From Fibrobacter sp. (GTDB lineage Bacteria > Fibrobacterota > Fibrobacteria > Fibrobacterales > Fibrobacteraceae), in NCBI RefSeq assembly GCF_017551775.1, contig NZ_JAFZKX010000040.1, positions 1-60,183 of the forward strand: 60,183 nt of DNA, in the 5' to 3' direction. Shown here piece after piece: positions 50,697-59,653 of the stretch (position 1 is the first letter of the stretch; each line of letters starts with the position of its first letter). The position numbers were made by a program, and so were the translations under genes. The notes beneath the pieces are model-generated. The model made no database searches. It saw nothing but the letters and a program-made list of their open reading frames with translations, and was not told the origin of the DNA.

Positions 50697-52874
50697 TTAT
50701 GGATTGACAAATTCAAACAAAGTAATTCCCGGTAATTTGCCTTTTCGGCTATTAAGGTAATCACTTAAGGCCATGTCCACGACCTGCTTGCGCTGCGATG
50801 ACGCATGGCGGAGCCGCGGGGCTTCCCCAGGCTTGAACACGATAAATCCGGTATGGCTCGCATCGTATTTTTCGGCCTTCGAGATAAAGGCAACGCCGAG
50901 CACATTCAGGGTGTCGGACCGCGTCTCGGCGGCCCAACTGCGAGCCTTTTCATAAGGCAGGTAGCGGATTTGCACCTTCGGGTCGTCAGCCGGTTTGCCG
51001 TCAACCAGGTACTTCATTTTCTTCGCCTTGAAGAACTCCTTCTTGGCGATGGTGCGTTCCATCAGCGTATCGCCTTGCACCGGCATAATGCGGGCGAACT
51101 TCCCTTCGCCCACCCAGTCGACAATCATGTAGTGCTTGCGCGTGCGGTAGCCGATTTTTCCGCCCACATAGCGGATGCGCTGTAGCACGTTGAACAGAGA
51201 ATCTTCGCTAGTCGCATTCGCCATCGCGAGAACGTGTTCCACGTAGGTGACGCAATCGACCGAATCCAAATACACCATCGGTTTCGACTCCACGGCATCG
51301 ATATGGCCCTCGCCCATCTTGCCGAGACCATACGGCGTTTTCATGAGCCTCCTGGAGAAATATTCCAGGCGATCATCAAAATCCTTCAGGCCCATGCCCT
51401 CGCGCCACATGTCCTTCATGCGGAGCAGCGAAGGATACCCGTTGTTCGCCCATTCCACAAGCGCGATCCACACGGAATCCATCGTATTCTTGCAATCGGC
51501 ATCCTTGTTTTTGCCGGTCTGGTTCAGGTACATGGCAACAGAAAGCGTGTCGCCCGCCATCGTGAAGATGTAACCCGCAAGGCCGTGAACTTCGGCGATG
51601 TAGCCCGTCTTGAAGCGCGTAAACCAGGGATACAAAAGCGTCTGCATGCGCTTGCTGCCCGAACCGATCCGCGGGCTCGCAAAAGAATTGACGTAGTATT
51701 CGCCCTTCGGGTGGCGCGCCATCTTGGCAAGCATCTTCGTTTCGACGGAAGGCTTGAGCTTGTTTTTCGCGGCCAGCCCGCAACCGTCGAACACTTCGAA
51801 CCCGCTGGAATCAAGCCCCATCTCGGCGAGGAACCTGCGTTCGAGTTTCTTGCCGTTTTCTACGCTCCCGACGCCATACACGTAGGCGGCGGCATTGCGG
51901 AAGAGCGTCTCGGCATGCAAATTCTGGCTTCTCTGGTTGATTTCGTCCATCACGCTCAGCAGAGGCGCCGACGAGAAGGTAAAGGTTTTCCTCTTCACGG
52001 GGCCCGCGGGAACGGGAGCCTCGTACAGCACCAGCCCGCGATCGCGGAAGGCGCGCAAAAGAGCCGCACGGAAATACCCGATGGCCTTGCGCACGGGTAT
52101 CACGAACTGCGTCGAATCGGACTCGATATCGAATTCGCCCTCGATGGTCACCACCGGCTCGTTCGGGTCCAGCGCACGGTTCCACTTGAGCTTCTGCTTG
52201 CGTCCGCGCTTGTTGCGGGGCGCCGTCTTCGTTATCAACTTGTTCACGACCTTGACATACCCCACGTCGGGCACGACCGTCACGCGGACCGGATCGCCCT
52301 CGGCATCACCCGGCTTAATGCGGATTACCGTGCAGTTGTCGTTGAACTGCAGGGGCGTCACCTCGGCACCGTAATAGTAGTCGAAAAAGTCACTGCGCCA
52401 AAATTCGGGTTTCCAAGGCGGAGTAAAGAACGATGTGTCGAGCACCACGCGGCCGCGGATGGTATCGATGCCGAGCGACTTGATGGAATCGGCCATCGCG
52501 TAGAGAACGAGCATCGGGTCGGTGTAATAGCGTGCCGAAATATTCGGGTCGCCTTCGCCGCGCACGTTCACTTCGCCGGTAAAGACGTTGCGCTGCTTGT
52601 TACCTATCAGCCTGAGCTTTGTCTGCGGGGCATAATCGAGCGGCAAAAAATGAAGCGCGGTCGCCGTCGAGAGCGTCTTCATCGTGCTCGCGGGCGTAAA
52701 ATATTCGTCGGCATTCACGTTCAGGAGTTCCGCTCCCGTGCTCACCGAACGCACGGAAAGCCCGAATTTCACTTCGGGAATCACGGAATCGATGTAGGCC
52801 TGATACGGTGCGAAATCGAACCCCGCAAAGAGCGGCGCAATCGCAAGCAGGAGAACAACAACCAACCTATTCAA
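50697..52874 (-). CDS. PBP4-type D-Ala-D-Ala carboxypeptidase fused to DUF1460
   Basis: A 725-residue periplasmic cell-wall enzyme. After a signal peptide (about 1-18) comes a class C penicillin-binding protein domain (peptidase S13, about 20-480) with STMK (Ser63-Lys66), a SQN motif (NQRSQNLHAETL) and KTG (RFKTGYIAEVHGLAGY). A DUF1460 domain follows (about 500-725; SVDCVTYVEHVLAMA, the Cys/His of a NlpC-like amidase), which normally cuts muropeptides. No ATG lies near the start. The TTG at 52874 gives MNRLVVVLLLAIAPLFA; TTG-led frames reach 52922. It follows the solute-binding protein gene on the same strand. Confidence 0.85.
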   Translation of the reverse strand: MNRLVVVLLLAIAPLFAGFDFAPYQAYIDSVIPEVKFGLSVRSVSTGAELLNVNADEYFTPASTMKTLSTATALHFLPLDYAPQTKLRLIGNKQRNVFTGEVNVRGEGDPNISARYYTDPMLVLYAMADSIKSLGIDTIRGRVVLDTSFFTPPWKPEFWRSDFFDYYYGAEVTPLQFNDNCTVIRIKPGDAEGDPVRVTVVPDVGYVKVVNKLITKTAPRNKRGRKQKLKWNRALDPNEPVVTIEGEFDIESDSTQFVIPVRKAIGYFRAALLRAFRDRGLVLYEAPVPAGPVKRKTFTFSSAPLLSVMDEINQRSQNLHAETLFRNAAAYVYGVGSVENGKKLERRFLAEMGLDSSGFEVFDGCGLAAKNKLKPSVETKMLAKMARHPKGEYYVNSFASPRIGSGSKRMQTLLYPWFTRFKTGYIAEVHGLAGYIFTMAGDTLSVAMYLNQTGKNKDADCKNTMDSVWIALVEWANNGYPSLLRMKDMWREGMGLKDFDDRLEYFSRRLMKTPYGLGKMGEGHIDAVESKPMVYLDSVDCVTYVEHVLAMANATSEDSLFNVLQRIRYVGGKIGYRTRKHYMIVDWVGEGKFARIMPVQGDTLMERTIAKKEFFKAKKMKYLVDGKPADDPKVQIRYLPYEKARSWAAETRSDTLNVLGVAFISKAEKYDASHTGFIVFKPGEAPRLRHASSQRKQVVDMALSDYLNSRKGKLPGITLFEFVNP

Positions 52875-52893
52875 GAACCCCAAACCCAACCAC

Positions 52894-54525
52894 TCACTTT
52901 TTGCGACGAACCAAGCAAACAATCAAGCAAACAAAAGCAGCGATTACAGCAAGGCTAATGAGAACAAACGCGACAACAATGATTATGTCAACCGCACGCC
53001 ACATGGGGTACAGAGAAGTCGGATGCTCGAATTTCAAGTCATCGGGCAAGACTTCCGGAATATCCGCAAGCAGGGCGTTTTCAACCATTTTCAAGGCGGC
53101 CGCCTCGTCGAGCGAATCATCGCGACGCAAGACATTGTTCACGTCCTTATGGGCTTGCACCAGGAGTTTCGCGACTTCGCGTCCGCGAATATCCTCGTTT
53201 TCGTTTAAGGACAGCGCCGTCCCGATATCGTTTGTTAGTTTATTTAAAATACATTCAATTTCACCCCATTCGGGGATATTCGGGAAACTCTTGCCAATTT
53301 CGAGACTCTGGATGACCTGCGAGTAGCGGCGATCCTGGTTCCAGATGCTGATGAGCCCGCGGTCCGAAGGCAGGAATCCAACCGCACGGCAGAAACCGTC
53401 GATGTTGTCGGAACGCAACAGGTAAGAAAGCAACATTTCCGCGGCAGCGTACCGCACGGAATCGCCATGCTTGGGCAAGGCCAGGTGGCTTCCGCCCACG
53501 AACGTGTAATGCGCACGCGGACCTTCAGGAGACGGCAAAATCATGATGCCGTCATCGGCGATAGCGCTCGAGCGCAGCCCGCCGACATCTTCGGGATAGT
53601 CCAGCTGGCGCACAAGTTCCGACGAGCCGTAATGGATGAGGACTTCGGAGTTCACGAACCGCGCCGCGTTCTGCGCTGAATTTTCAGAAAGGCTCAAGGG
53701 GGCAAGTTCATTGTCGCCCAGAATCTTCACGAACACGGAAATGCCAGCAAGCGTCAGGGAATCCAGCAGGCCGCTCCTGCAGGAACCTTCTTCACAATCC
53801 AGAAATTCGCCGCCGTAACTCCACACGAACGGAGCCATCTGCTGCGGCCCGGTCCAGTCGTCCTTGCCGGGCAGCGCGAACGCTGCGACGCGCTTCATTT
53901 CGGAGTTCTTCAATTCCCCGCGGTTGATGGCGCGGAGCGATCCGAGGAACCTCGAGAAGTCGCTAATATCGCTGTCCTGAATGTCGAGCGAATGCCAGAG
54001 CCACTCGTTCGCGAAAAAGACGCGCACGTCCAGGAACCACGGGAAGGAATACACGTCGGGACTGCCGACCATGCGGCTCGCCTTGAACAGTTCGGGATAG
54101 AACCTCGAAGAATCAATTTGGGCAAGGAGCGTGTCGAGCACGCGGAGCTTGCCGATCGAAGCAAAATGCGGGACCCACGTGGAACCCAGCTGCAACACGT
54201 CCGGGAAATCAGCTACGGAATCCGGATTGGCGAGAGCCTCGGAAATGGCGGCGTAGGCGGTGGCCCAGTTCAGCACGCGCACCTCGACCGGGATGCCCGT
54301 ATCGCGCCGGAACTTTTTCACCAACTTGTGCACGGCCTTCTGCGAGCCGACACCGTTGTCCATGACCCAAAGATAAAGCGGGCCGGACCAGGGGGCACTT
54401 TGCAAAACAGGTTCCGCATTGGCAGGCGTCGCAACAGCAGCGATTGCGACCGAAGCAGCGACAATCAACGAGGCCAGCAGGCCACGCGCAGGGTGCAACG
54501 CATACTTTTTCAACAGCTTCTTCAT
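52894..54525 (-). CDS. Extracellular solute-binding-like protein with C-terminal membrane anchor
   Basis: A 543-residue protein. A signal peptide (about 1-37, ending ANA) precedes a type-1 ABC solute-binding fold (sugar-binding style: VRVLNWATAYAAISEALAN, FPDVLQLGSTWVPHFASIGKL, YSFPWFLDVRVFFANEWLW). A membrane helix (about 512-538, VDIIIVVAFVLISLAVIAAFVCLIVCLVRRKK) ends it. The extra helix is unusual, because binding proteins are normally free or lipid-anchored. No permease or ATPase gene is near. It overlaps the aroA stop by four bases. It may sense a sugar or wall fragment rather than feed a transporter; this is inference. Confidence 0.75.
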   Translation of the reverse strand: MKKLLKKYALHPARGLLASLIVAASVAIAAVATPANAEPVLQSAPWSGPLYLWVMDNGVGSQKAVHKLVKKFRRDTGIPVEVRVLNWATAYAAISEALANPDSVADFPDVLQLGSTWVPHFASIGKLRVLDTLLAQIDSSRFYPELFKASRMVGSPDVYSFPWFLDVRVFFANEWLWHSLDIQDSDISDFSRFLGSLRAINRGELKNSEMKRVAAFALPGKDDWTGPQQMAPFVWSYGGEFLDCEEGSCRSGLLDSLTLAGISVFVKILGDNELAPLSLSENSAQNAARFVNSEVLIHYGSSELVRQLDYPEDVGGLRSSAIADDGIMILPSPEGPRAHYTFVGGSHLALPKHGDSVRYAAAEMLLSYLLRSDNIDGFCRAVGFLPSDRGLISIWNQDRRYSQVIQSLEIGKSFPNIPEWGEIECILNKLTNDIGTALSLNENEDIRGREVAKLLVQAHKDVNNVLRRDDSLDEAAALKMVENALLADIPEVLPDDLKFEHPTSLYPMWRAVDIIIVVAFVLISLAVIAAFVCLIVCLVRRKK

Positions 54526-55835
54526 TTTGCGAGCTTCTTGAAGTCCTCAAAAAAGTTCGGATAAGTCTTGTTCACACACGCGGGATCCAAAATTTTGATA
54601 GGCACGCCACCGAGCGCGACGAGACTGAAGCACATCGCCATGCGGTGGTCGTTGTAGGTTTCAATTGTCGCGCTCTGCAATACTTCGGGAGGCGTCACCG
54701 TGATGCTGTCCATCGTTTCGCGCACAGTCGCGCCCACCTTGCGCAGTTCCGCAGCCATCGCCGCGATGCGGTCGGTCTCCTTCACGCGCCAACTCGCGAT
54801 ACCGGTAATCGTCATCGGGGCATCCGCAAACAGCGCAAGTACCGCGACCGTCATGGCGGCATCGGGAATCTCGATGGCGTTGAATTCACCGAGGCTCTTG
54901 AGCTTGCCCTTCGGGCCTTCGCATTCGATAAACTCGTCACCCCACGTAATCTTCGCGCCCATGCGTTCCAGCACCTTCGCGAATTGCGCATCGCCCTGAG
55001 TGCTGCACTTGCCCACGCCGACGACCTTCACCTTGCCACCGGCAATGGCCGCTGCGGCAAGCGGATAGCTCGCCGAACTCGCGTCGCCCTCTACGAAGAA
55101 ATCGCCGGGAGAGGTGTACTCTCCATGCGGCACGTCGAACCGGTACGGCTGGGCCGCAGGCCACGAGACCTCAACACCGAAGCGCTTCATCACGGCAAGC
55201 GTAAGCCTTATGTACGGCTCGGAAATCAGTTCTCCATCCACGTGGATTTTCAGCGGAGCCTTGCAGTACGGAGCGCAAACCAAAAGCGCCGTAAGGTACT
55301 GGCTCGAGATGTTCCCGCGCACATGCACCTCGCCACCTTCGAGCCCGGAGGCATCGATACGGAGCGGCGGATAGCCCTCGGTCTCGAGGTATTCAATCTT
55401 CGCGCCAAGCGTACGCAACGCATCCACGAGGTCGCGTATCGGGCGTTCCGACATGCGTTCTTCGCCCGTAAGCGCAAACTGGCCCTTCCCGAGCGAAAGC
55501 GCGGCCGTGAGCGAACGCATCGCCGTACCCGCGTTGCCGAGGAACAGGTCCACAGCGCCGTCCACCGATATGGGCTTGCCGCTGCCTTCCACCACAGCCT
55601 CGGAGAAGTCTTCCGAAAAATCGATATGAACGCCGAGTTTCTGCAAGGCCTCGCCCATGTAGCGCGTATCGTCGCTCTTGAGCAGGTTGTGCAGGCGGGT
55701 CCGGCCCTTCGCGAGGGCGGCAATCAAAAAGGCTCTGTTGGTAATACTCTTGGAACCCGGGAGGCGAACCTCCCCTTCAAACGAAGTAAAAACCGGTAAC
55801 TGTATAAAAGACGGGCGGAACTGAAAATCTTCCAT
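54522..55835 (-). CDS. aroA: 3-phosphoshikimate 1-carboxyvinyltransferase
   Basis: EPSP synthase of the shikimate pathway, joining shikimate-3-phosphate and PEP. The 437-residue product has LPGSKSITNRAFLIAALAKGRT (start of the family), LFLGNAGTAMRSLTAAL, a typical mid-region (FFVEGDASSASYPLAAAAIAGG), and GIASWRVKETDRIAAMAAELRKVGA and YNDHRMAMCFSLVALG near the end, both canonical. It heads the aroA-binding protein-PBP4 set on the minus strand. Confidence 0.97.
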   Translation of the reverse strand: MEDFQFRPSFIQLPVFTSFEGEVRLPGSKSITNRAFLIAALAKGRTRLHNLLKSDDTRYMGEALQKLGVHIDFSEDFSEAVVEGSGKPISVDGAVDLFLGNAGTAMRSLTAALSLGKGQFALTGEERMSERPIRDLVDALRTLGAKIEYLETEGYPPLRIDASGLEGGEVHVRGNISSQYLTALLVCAPYCKAPLKIHVDGELISEPYIRLTLAVMKRFGVEVSWPAAQPYRFDVPHGEYTSPGDFFVEGDASSASYPLAAAAIAGGKVKVVGVGKCSTQGDAQFAKVLERMGAKITWGDEFIECEGPKGKLKSLGEFNAIEIPDAAMTVAVLALFADAPMTITGIASWRVKETDRIAAMAAELRKVGATVRETMDSITVTPPEVLQSATIETYNDHRMAMCFSLVALGGVPIKILDPACVNKTYPNFFEDFKKLAK

Positions 55836-55927
55836 AATTCAAAATTATAAATTATTGAAAAGGCGGCGCACGGAGCGCCGCAAAATCCGCTTAAATTCGA
55901 CGACAACCGCAAAACGGCAGGTAGACC

Positions 55928-56692
55928 ATGGAACAAGAAATCACGACAAAGGAATTCGAGGTGCGCTTCTCGGACTGCGACCACCACAGCCGCCTAAAAC
56001 TTTCGAACCTTTTCCTGTTCATGGAAGAGACGGCCATCGCCGACGCCGAGAAAAACGGTTTCGGCCTCTGGAAGATGATGCAGGCCGGCTACACCACCGT
56101 CATCACGCGCCTCAAGATTCGCATTTTGCACACGCCCGTCTGGGGCGAAAAAATCCAGGTATCCACCTGGGCCAAGGACATCATCAAAGACAAGGTCGTA
56201 CTGAAGGACTATTCCATCGTCGATTCACAGGGGCACTCTATCGCCCAGGCGACTTCGAGCTGGCTCCTGGTGAACATCAAGACCGGCAGGTCCGAGAACC
56301 CCGCCGATTGCCCGTTCCCCATCCCGCTGTTCCCCGGCAAGAACGCGCTGCCCGAAATGATGGACATTCTCGACCCGCAGATCGAACCGAGGGTGGTATG
56401 CACGGAAACGGCCAAGTACAGCGACCTCGACATGAACAGGCACGTGAACCACTGCCGCTACGTGGACTGGGTCATGGACGCCCTCGACGCCGAAGAACTC
56501 AAGAGCCGTCGCATCCGTTCCATACAAATGAATTATCTTTCGCAGGTCCCGCTCGGGGGGAAGGTGAGCATCGTACGCTTCAAGAACACGAACCACCACG
56601 CCTACATTTTCGGGATGAACGAAGTGGGCATGCAACGCGACCCGAACGATGCGGAATGCCATTTCCAGGCGCGCATCGGGTTTGCAGACTAA
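55928..56692 (+). CDS. Acyl-ACP thioesterase-like hot-dog protein
   Basis: A 254-residue double-hot-dog thioesterase of the acyl-ACP (FatA/FatB-like) family, releasing fatty acids from acyl-carrier protein. Seen are VRFSDCDHHSRLKLSNLFLFMEETAI, GLWKMMQAGYTTVITRLKIRI and the second half KYSDLDMNRHVNHCRYVDWVMDAL with the Asn/His site of the family (DMNRHVN). AGGTAG precedes the ATG. It lies between the aroA operon and a convergent MBL gene. Confidence 0.9.
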   Translation: MEQEITTKEFEVRFSDCDHHSRLKLSNLFLFMEETAIADAEKNGFGLWKMMQAGYTTVITRLKIRILHTPVWGEKIQVSTWAKDIIKDKVVLKDYSIVDSQGHSIAQATSSWLLVNIKTGRSENPADCPFPIPLFPGKNALPEMMDILDPQIEPRVVCTETAKYSDLDMNRHVNHCRYVDWVMDALDAEELKSRRIRSIQMNYLSQVPLGGKVSIVRFKNTNHHAYIFGMNEVGMQRDPNDAECHFQARIGFAD

Positions 56693-56697
56693 TTTTA

Positions 56698-57735
56698 TTA
56701 GTTTGTATTAACCACCACGCCCAAATCAGGCCACAGTTCAAACGTCACGCTGCCGTCTCGGTCGGTGCGGAAAAACCGCGCCGTATCCCCGAGCACATAA
56801 GCGTACTTGCGGATAACCGACATGGCGGGGTGCCCGTAGCTGTTGCCCGCGCCAACGCTTGCCACGGCATAATCCGGAGCGACTTGCGCAACGAACCGCA
56901 GTGAGCTGCTCCCCGCAGATCCGTGGTGCGGCACCTGCAGCAAGCCCGCGGAGAGCGTGGGGGAAAGTTCCAGCAGGCGGCGTTCACCCGCAGAATCCAG
57001 GTCGCCCGTCAGGAGGGCGGTAGAAACCCCGAATTCCACCCGCAGAACCACGCTCGCAGGGTTCCCGCCTTCGCGCACGTAATCCGGCGGCCAAAGAACG
57101 TCGAACCGCGGGGCATCCCCGGCACCCGAAGACTGCCCGGAACCCGCGACACACTCGGGCGAACCTTTCCCGGCACCCGAAGACTGCCCGCAATCCGCAG
57201 CGAACCCGAGCGCATCCCCGCGCACAAGCATATCCACCGGGACGCCCAACCTGCGAGCCACCCGCAGTACGCTATCCCGCACAAAACCGCCCGCGGTATC
57301 CGGCCCCACGAACAGACGCCGCACATGCACCCGCGCGGCACTCCCAACCTGAGAAGAGTCAACAATCCGCGGCGACGTCCCAACCCGAGCAAAGCCAGCG
57401 CCCGCCTCACCCGAAACCCCACCGCGGTCCACAGCGAACTCCATGAACCCGCCCGCATGGTCCCTGTGGTTATGGCTCACCACCACCCACTCGAGCGTAT
57501 CCACCCCGCGCGCGACCAGCGAATCCACCACCCCCACGGAATCGGGCCCCGTATCGTACAGCGCGAAACGCCCGCCATACTCCAGCAGCACCGCGAGCCC
57601 CTGCCCCACATCAAGAAACTCGACCCGCAGCGGAAGAGCCTCCTCCTCGCCCTCATCTATCACACAAGTGCATGCGGTCAGGGCGAAAACGGCCGCCAGA
57701 ACCCACTTTTTTAACGAAAAAACAGAGTATCTCAT
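56698..57735 (-). CDS. ComEC-like metallo-beta-lactamase-fold lipoprotein
   Basis: A 345-residue predicted lipoprotein (signal ending LTAC). The MBL domain matches the C-terminal part of ComEC/Rec2 (VEFLDVGQGLAVLLEYGGRFALYDTG, VVVSHNHRDHAGGFMEF, VPHHGSAGSSSLRFV, YAVASVGAGNSYGHP), with the HxHxDH-type metal site as HNHRDH. It lacks the ComEC membrane channel. A repeat-like insert (GQSSGAG occurring twice, about 170-200) interrupts the domain. The ATG at 57735 gives the lipobox; a GTG at 57777 would add residues. It could be an extracellular nuclease or hydrolase; no substrate is known. Confidence 0.8.
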   Translation of the reverse strand: MRYSVFSLKKWVLAAVFALTACTCVIDEGEEEALPLRVEFLDVGQGLAVLLEYGGRFALYDTGPDSVGVVDSLVARGVDTLEWVVVSHNHRDHAGGFMEFAVDRGGVSGEAGAGFARVGTSPRIVDSSQVGSAARVHVRRLFVGPDTAGGFVRDSVLRVARRLGVPVDMLVRGDALGFAADCGQSSGAGKGSPECVAGSGQSSGAGDAPRFDVLWPPDYVREGGNPASVVLRVEFGVSTALLTGDLDSAGERRLLELSPTLSAGLLQVPHHGSAGSSSLRFVAQVAPDYAVASVGAGNSYGHPAMSVIRKYAYVLGDTARFFRTDRDGSVTFELWPDLGVVVNTN

Positions 57736-57800
57736 ACCCTTAATACGGTTATCCCCCCTAAAATCAGCCAAAAGCACACCTTTTTTACTATCTTTTAGGT

Positions 57801-58166
57801 ATGCAGTTACCCAAATACAAGAAAAAGAAACGCATCAAGCTCAAAATTTGCCAGGAACCCGGCTGCGGACGCGAATTCTGGGGACACCCGATTGCCAAGT
57901 ACTGCGAACTGCACCGCGACATCAAGTTGCGCCAGAAGCAGAAGAAGAACGTGGAGAGCATCGAGTCCAAGAACATCGTTATCCGCCACAACTACACCGA
58001 GTCCATGGACCTGATGTTCAAGTGCTGCCTCGAAGGATGCAACGAACTGTTCCCCATCAAGATTTACCCGAAGCAGACCGTCTACCCGCGTTTCTGCAAG
58101 GAACACACGAACGACTTCAAGCGCGAGAACTTCATCCGCATCATGCAGAAGAAGAACTCCGACTAG
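57801..58166 (+). CDS. Small zinc-binding-like protein
   Basis: A 121-residue basic protein with two Cys/His clusters: CQEPGCGREFWGHPIAKYCELH (about 17-38) and CCLEGCNELFPIKIYPKQTVYPRFCKEH (about 75-102). Both have the C-x4-C .. C-x2-H spacing of small treble-clef-like zinc ribbons. A Lys-rich start and end suggest nucleic-acid binding. No family name recognised. It is followed by a terminator and then the tRNA. Confidence 0.75.
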   Translation: MQLPKYKKKKRIKLKICQEPGCGREFWGHPIAKYCELHRDIKLRQKQKKNVESIESKNIVIRHNYTESMDLMFKCCLEGCNELFPIKIYPKQTVYPRFCKEHTNDFKRENFIRIMQKKNSD

Positions 58167-58205
58167 TTTTTTCGCGAAATTAGCGGTTTTTGAAACTTTT
58201 TTACT

Positions 58206-58236
58206 GCCATCCCTTGAAATTTGGGATGGCTTTTTT
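58206..58236 (+). terminator. Rho-independent terminator
   Basis: A stem GCCATCCC/GGGATGGC (58206-58213 and 58223-58230) is followed by TTTTTT. It ends the zinc-binding-like gene. Confidence 0.85.
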
Positions 58237-58255
58237 ATATTTGGGCACGCTACAT

Positions 58256-58330
58256 GGTGGATGTAGCTCAATTGGTTAGAGTCCCAGATTGTGATTCTGG
58301 ATGTTGCCGGTTCGAGTCCGGTCATCCACC
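58256..58330 (+). tRNA. tRNA-His (GTG)
   Basis: A cloverleaf can be drawn by hand: acceptor GTGGATG/CATCCAC with discriminator C, D arm GCTCAATTGGTTAGAGT, anticodon loop TT-GTG-AT, and T arm CCGGTTCGAGTCCGG. The anticodon GTG and the extra G at position -1 (58256), opposite C73, identify tRNA-His. The 3' CCA is not encoded. Confidence 0.95.
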
Positions 58331-58332
58331 CG

Positions 58333-58364
58333 AAAAATCCCGCGATTATTCGCGGGATTTTTTT
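58333..58364 (+). terminator. Terminator of the tRNA-His transcript
   Basis: A 9-10 bp stem (AAATCCCGCG and CGCGGGATTT) with a T run starts three bases after the tRNA. Confidence 0.85.
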
Positions 58365-58429
58365 ATCCAAGTTTTTCGCGGGATTCCTTCCATTTTTTTT
58401 CGCGAGGATTTTTTTCATTGATTTTTACA

Positions 58430-58606
58430 AGGGGGGACGTCTCCCCCTCGGCAGCACTGCGTTGCCGCCTACCCCCACTGCGGGCGCTCGCCGCCCCGCA
58501 ACGCCCCGGCTAGTTTTGCGCTGCACTCGCCTCATTGCCAGGGGACTTCTACGGAGTCCCTTGCTAATCTTGGCACTACTCCGTAGTGCAGACTGCTGCG
58601 CACGGC
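58430..58606. repeat. GC-rich intergenic repeat with nested hairpins
   Basis: In the gap between the tRNA terminator and the Fib_succ_major gene lies a run of short inverted repeats (the GGGGGGA-CG-TCTCCCCC type at about 58433-58448; GGGGACT.. AGTCCC at about 58542-58561). It includes GCACTCGCCT at 58523-58532, which also ends the repeat at 14160-14285. It seems to be another copy of the same element class. Confidence 0.5.
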
Positions 58607-59629
58607 TTATTCATACCTCATGCAACGGACAGAGAACCCATGGTCCTTAGCGGCGTAGTCGAACGGGCTGATTCCGTCACTCCTCACAAGCATGTAATCT
58701 GCGTATATCTCGAAATCTTCCTGGGACGAGCTCCAAAAGCACGCTTCGAAGCCCTCATTCGTGAAGCTAGAATCAAGGAATCTATTGCGTGTAAAATCGC
58801 GGTTTCTGTAATAATCGCGGATTCTGTAGCCAGCAGGCAACACAGCAAAGGAATAAGTGTCCCTTCCGTTTGCGCTAGCAATCGTGTCCACTGGACACGA
58901 AGTGCCATCTAGGGCATCATCGTCACACCATTCGTACCAGCCGCTAGTGGACCTGAGCGCCTCACTCGCCGTTGAACCGCCAACAGCTTCATAAAGTGCA
59001 TACCACTCATCTAGAGAAGGCAGATGCCAGCCATCGGGGCAAACGCCCCGAACAGGGCCGTAACCCCTGTTGCATTTTACGCCATAGCCACAGCCCTTAG
59101 CTTTTGTAGACCATATTCCCGCACTGTCCATTGCGGCGCTCCATAGATATAAGCGACCATATTTCTCACAATAACTAGCACTATCATTATAGCAGAAACT
59201 GGAGGAATCTAATCCCTCAGTGGGTTGCAAATAGGCGTAGTTCAAATTCTCTGCCATCCAAATTTGTTCACCGATTTTTACAATCTTGTATGTTTGCCCG
59301 TCACGCCCATCAGTCATAGTTCCTGTAACTCCATCTTCAAAGAAACTGATACTCGACGCATCACTTGAAAACGACTCCGCAGAGCTACTACTTGACTTGG
59401 CATCGCCGTTTTTACTGCTACTCGATTTCGCAGAAGAACTGGACACACTTGTCTCGCTTTCGCTCGACTGCGGTGTGACGCTAGAGGAACTACTTGAATC
59501 GTCGCAGTCCTCGCAAACAGACAAAGACGAATCCTCGTCGGGGCGGGTTGTGAAACCGCTGCTGTCGTCATCGCCGCAAGCCGCAAACAAGAATGCAGAC
59601 ACGGCACATATTGCTAAAACTCTTTTCAT
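58607..59629 (-). CDS. Fib_succ_major (TIGR02145) lipoprotein
   Basis: A 340-residue surface lipoprotein (signal ending LFAAC, then GDDDSSG). A poly-Ser/Asp linker (about 30-100, many SSSS runs) leads into the Fibrobacter succinogenes major paralogous domain (about 105-340): GQTYKIVKIGEQIWMAENLNYAY, YGRLYLWSAAMD, GVCPDGWHLPSLDEWYALYEAVGG and GFSVRCMRYE. The domain is related to FGE-type C-lectin-like folds. Function is unknown. AGAGGTTAGG precedes the ATG. A second copy follows upstream on the same strand. Confidence 0.93.
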   Translation of the reverse strand: MKRVLAICAVSAFLFAACGDDDSSGFTTRPDEDSSLSVCEDCDDSSSSSSVTPQSSESETSVSSSSAKSSSSKNGDAKSSSSSAESFSSDASSISFFEDGVTGTMTDGRDGQTYKIVKIGEQIWMAENLNYAYLQPTEGLDSSSFCYNDSASYCEKYGRLYLWSAAMDSAGIWSTKAKGCGYGVKCNRGYGPVRGVCPDGWHLPSLDEWYALYEAVGGSTASEALRSTSGWYEWCDDDALDGTSCPVDTIASANGRDTYSFAVLPAGYRIRDYYRNRDFTRNRFLDSSFTNEGFEACFWSSSQEDFEIYADYMLVRSDGISPFDYAAKDHGFSVRCMRYE

Positions 59630-59653
59630 TGTCCTAACCTCTCTACCCTAAAA

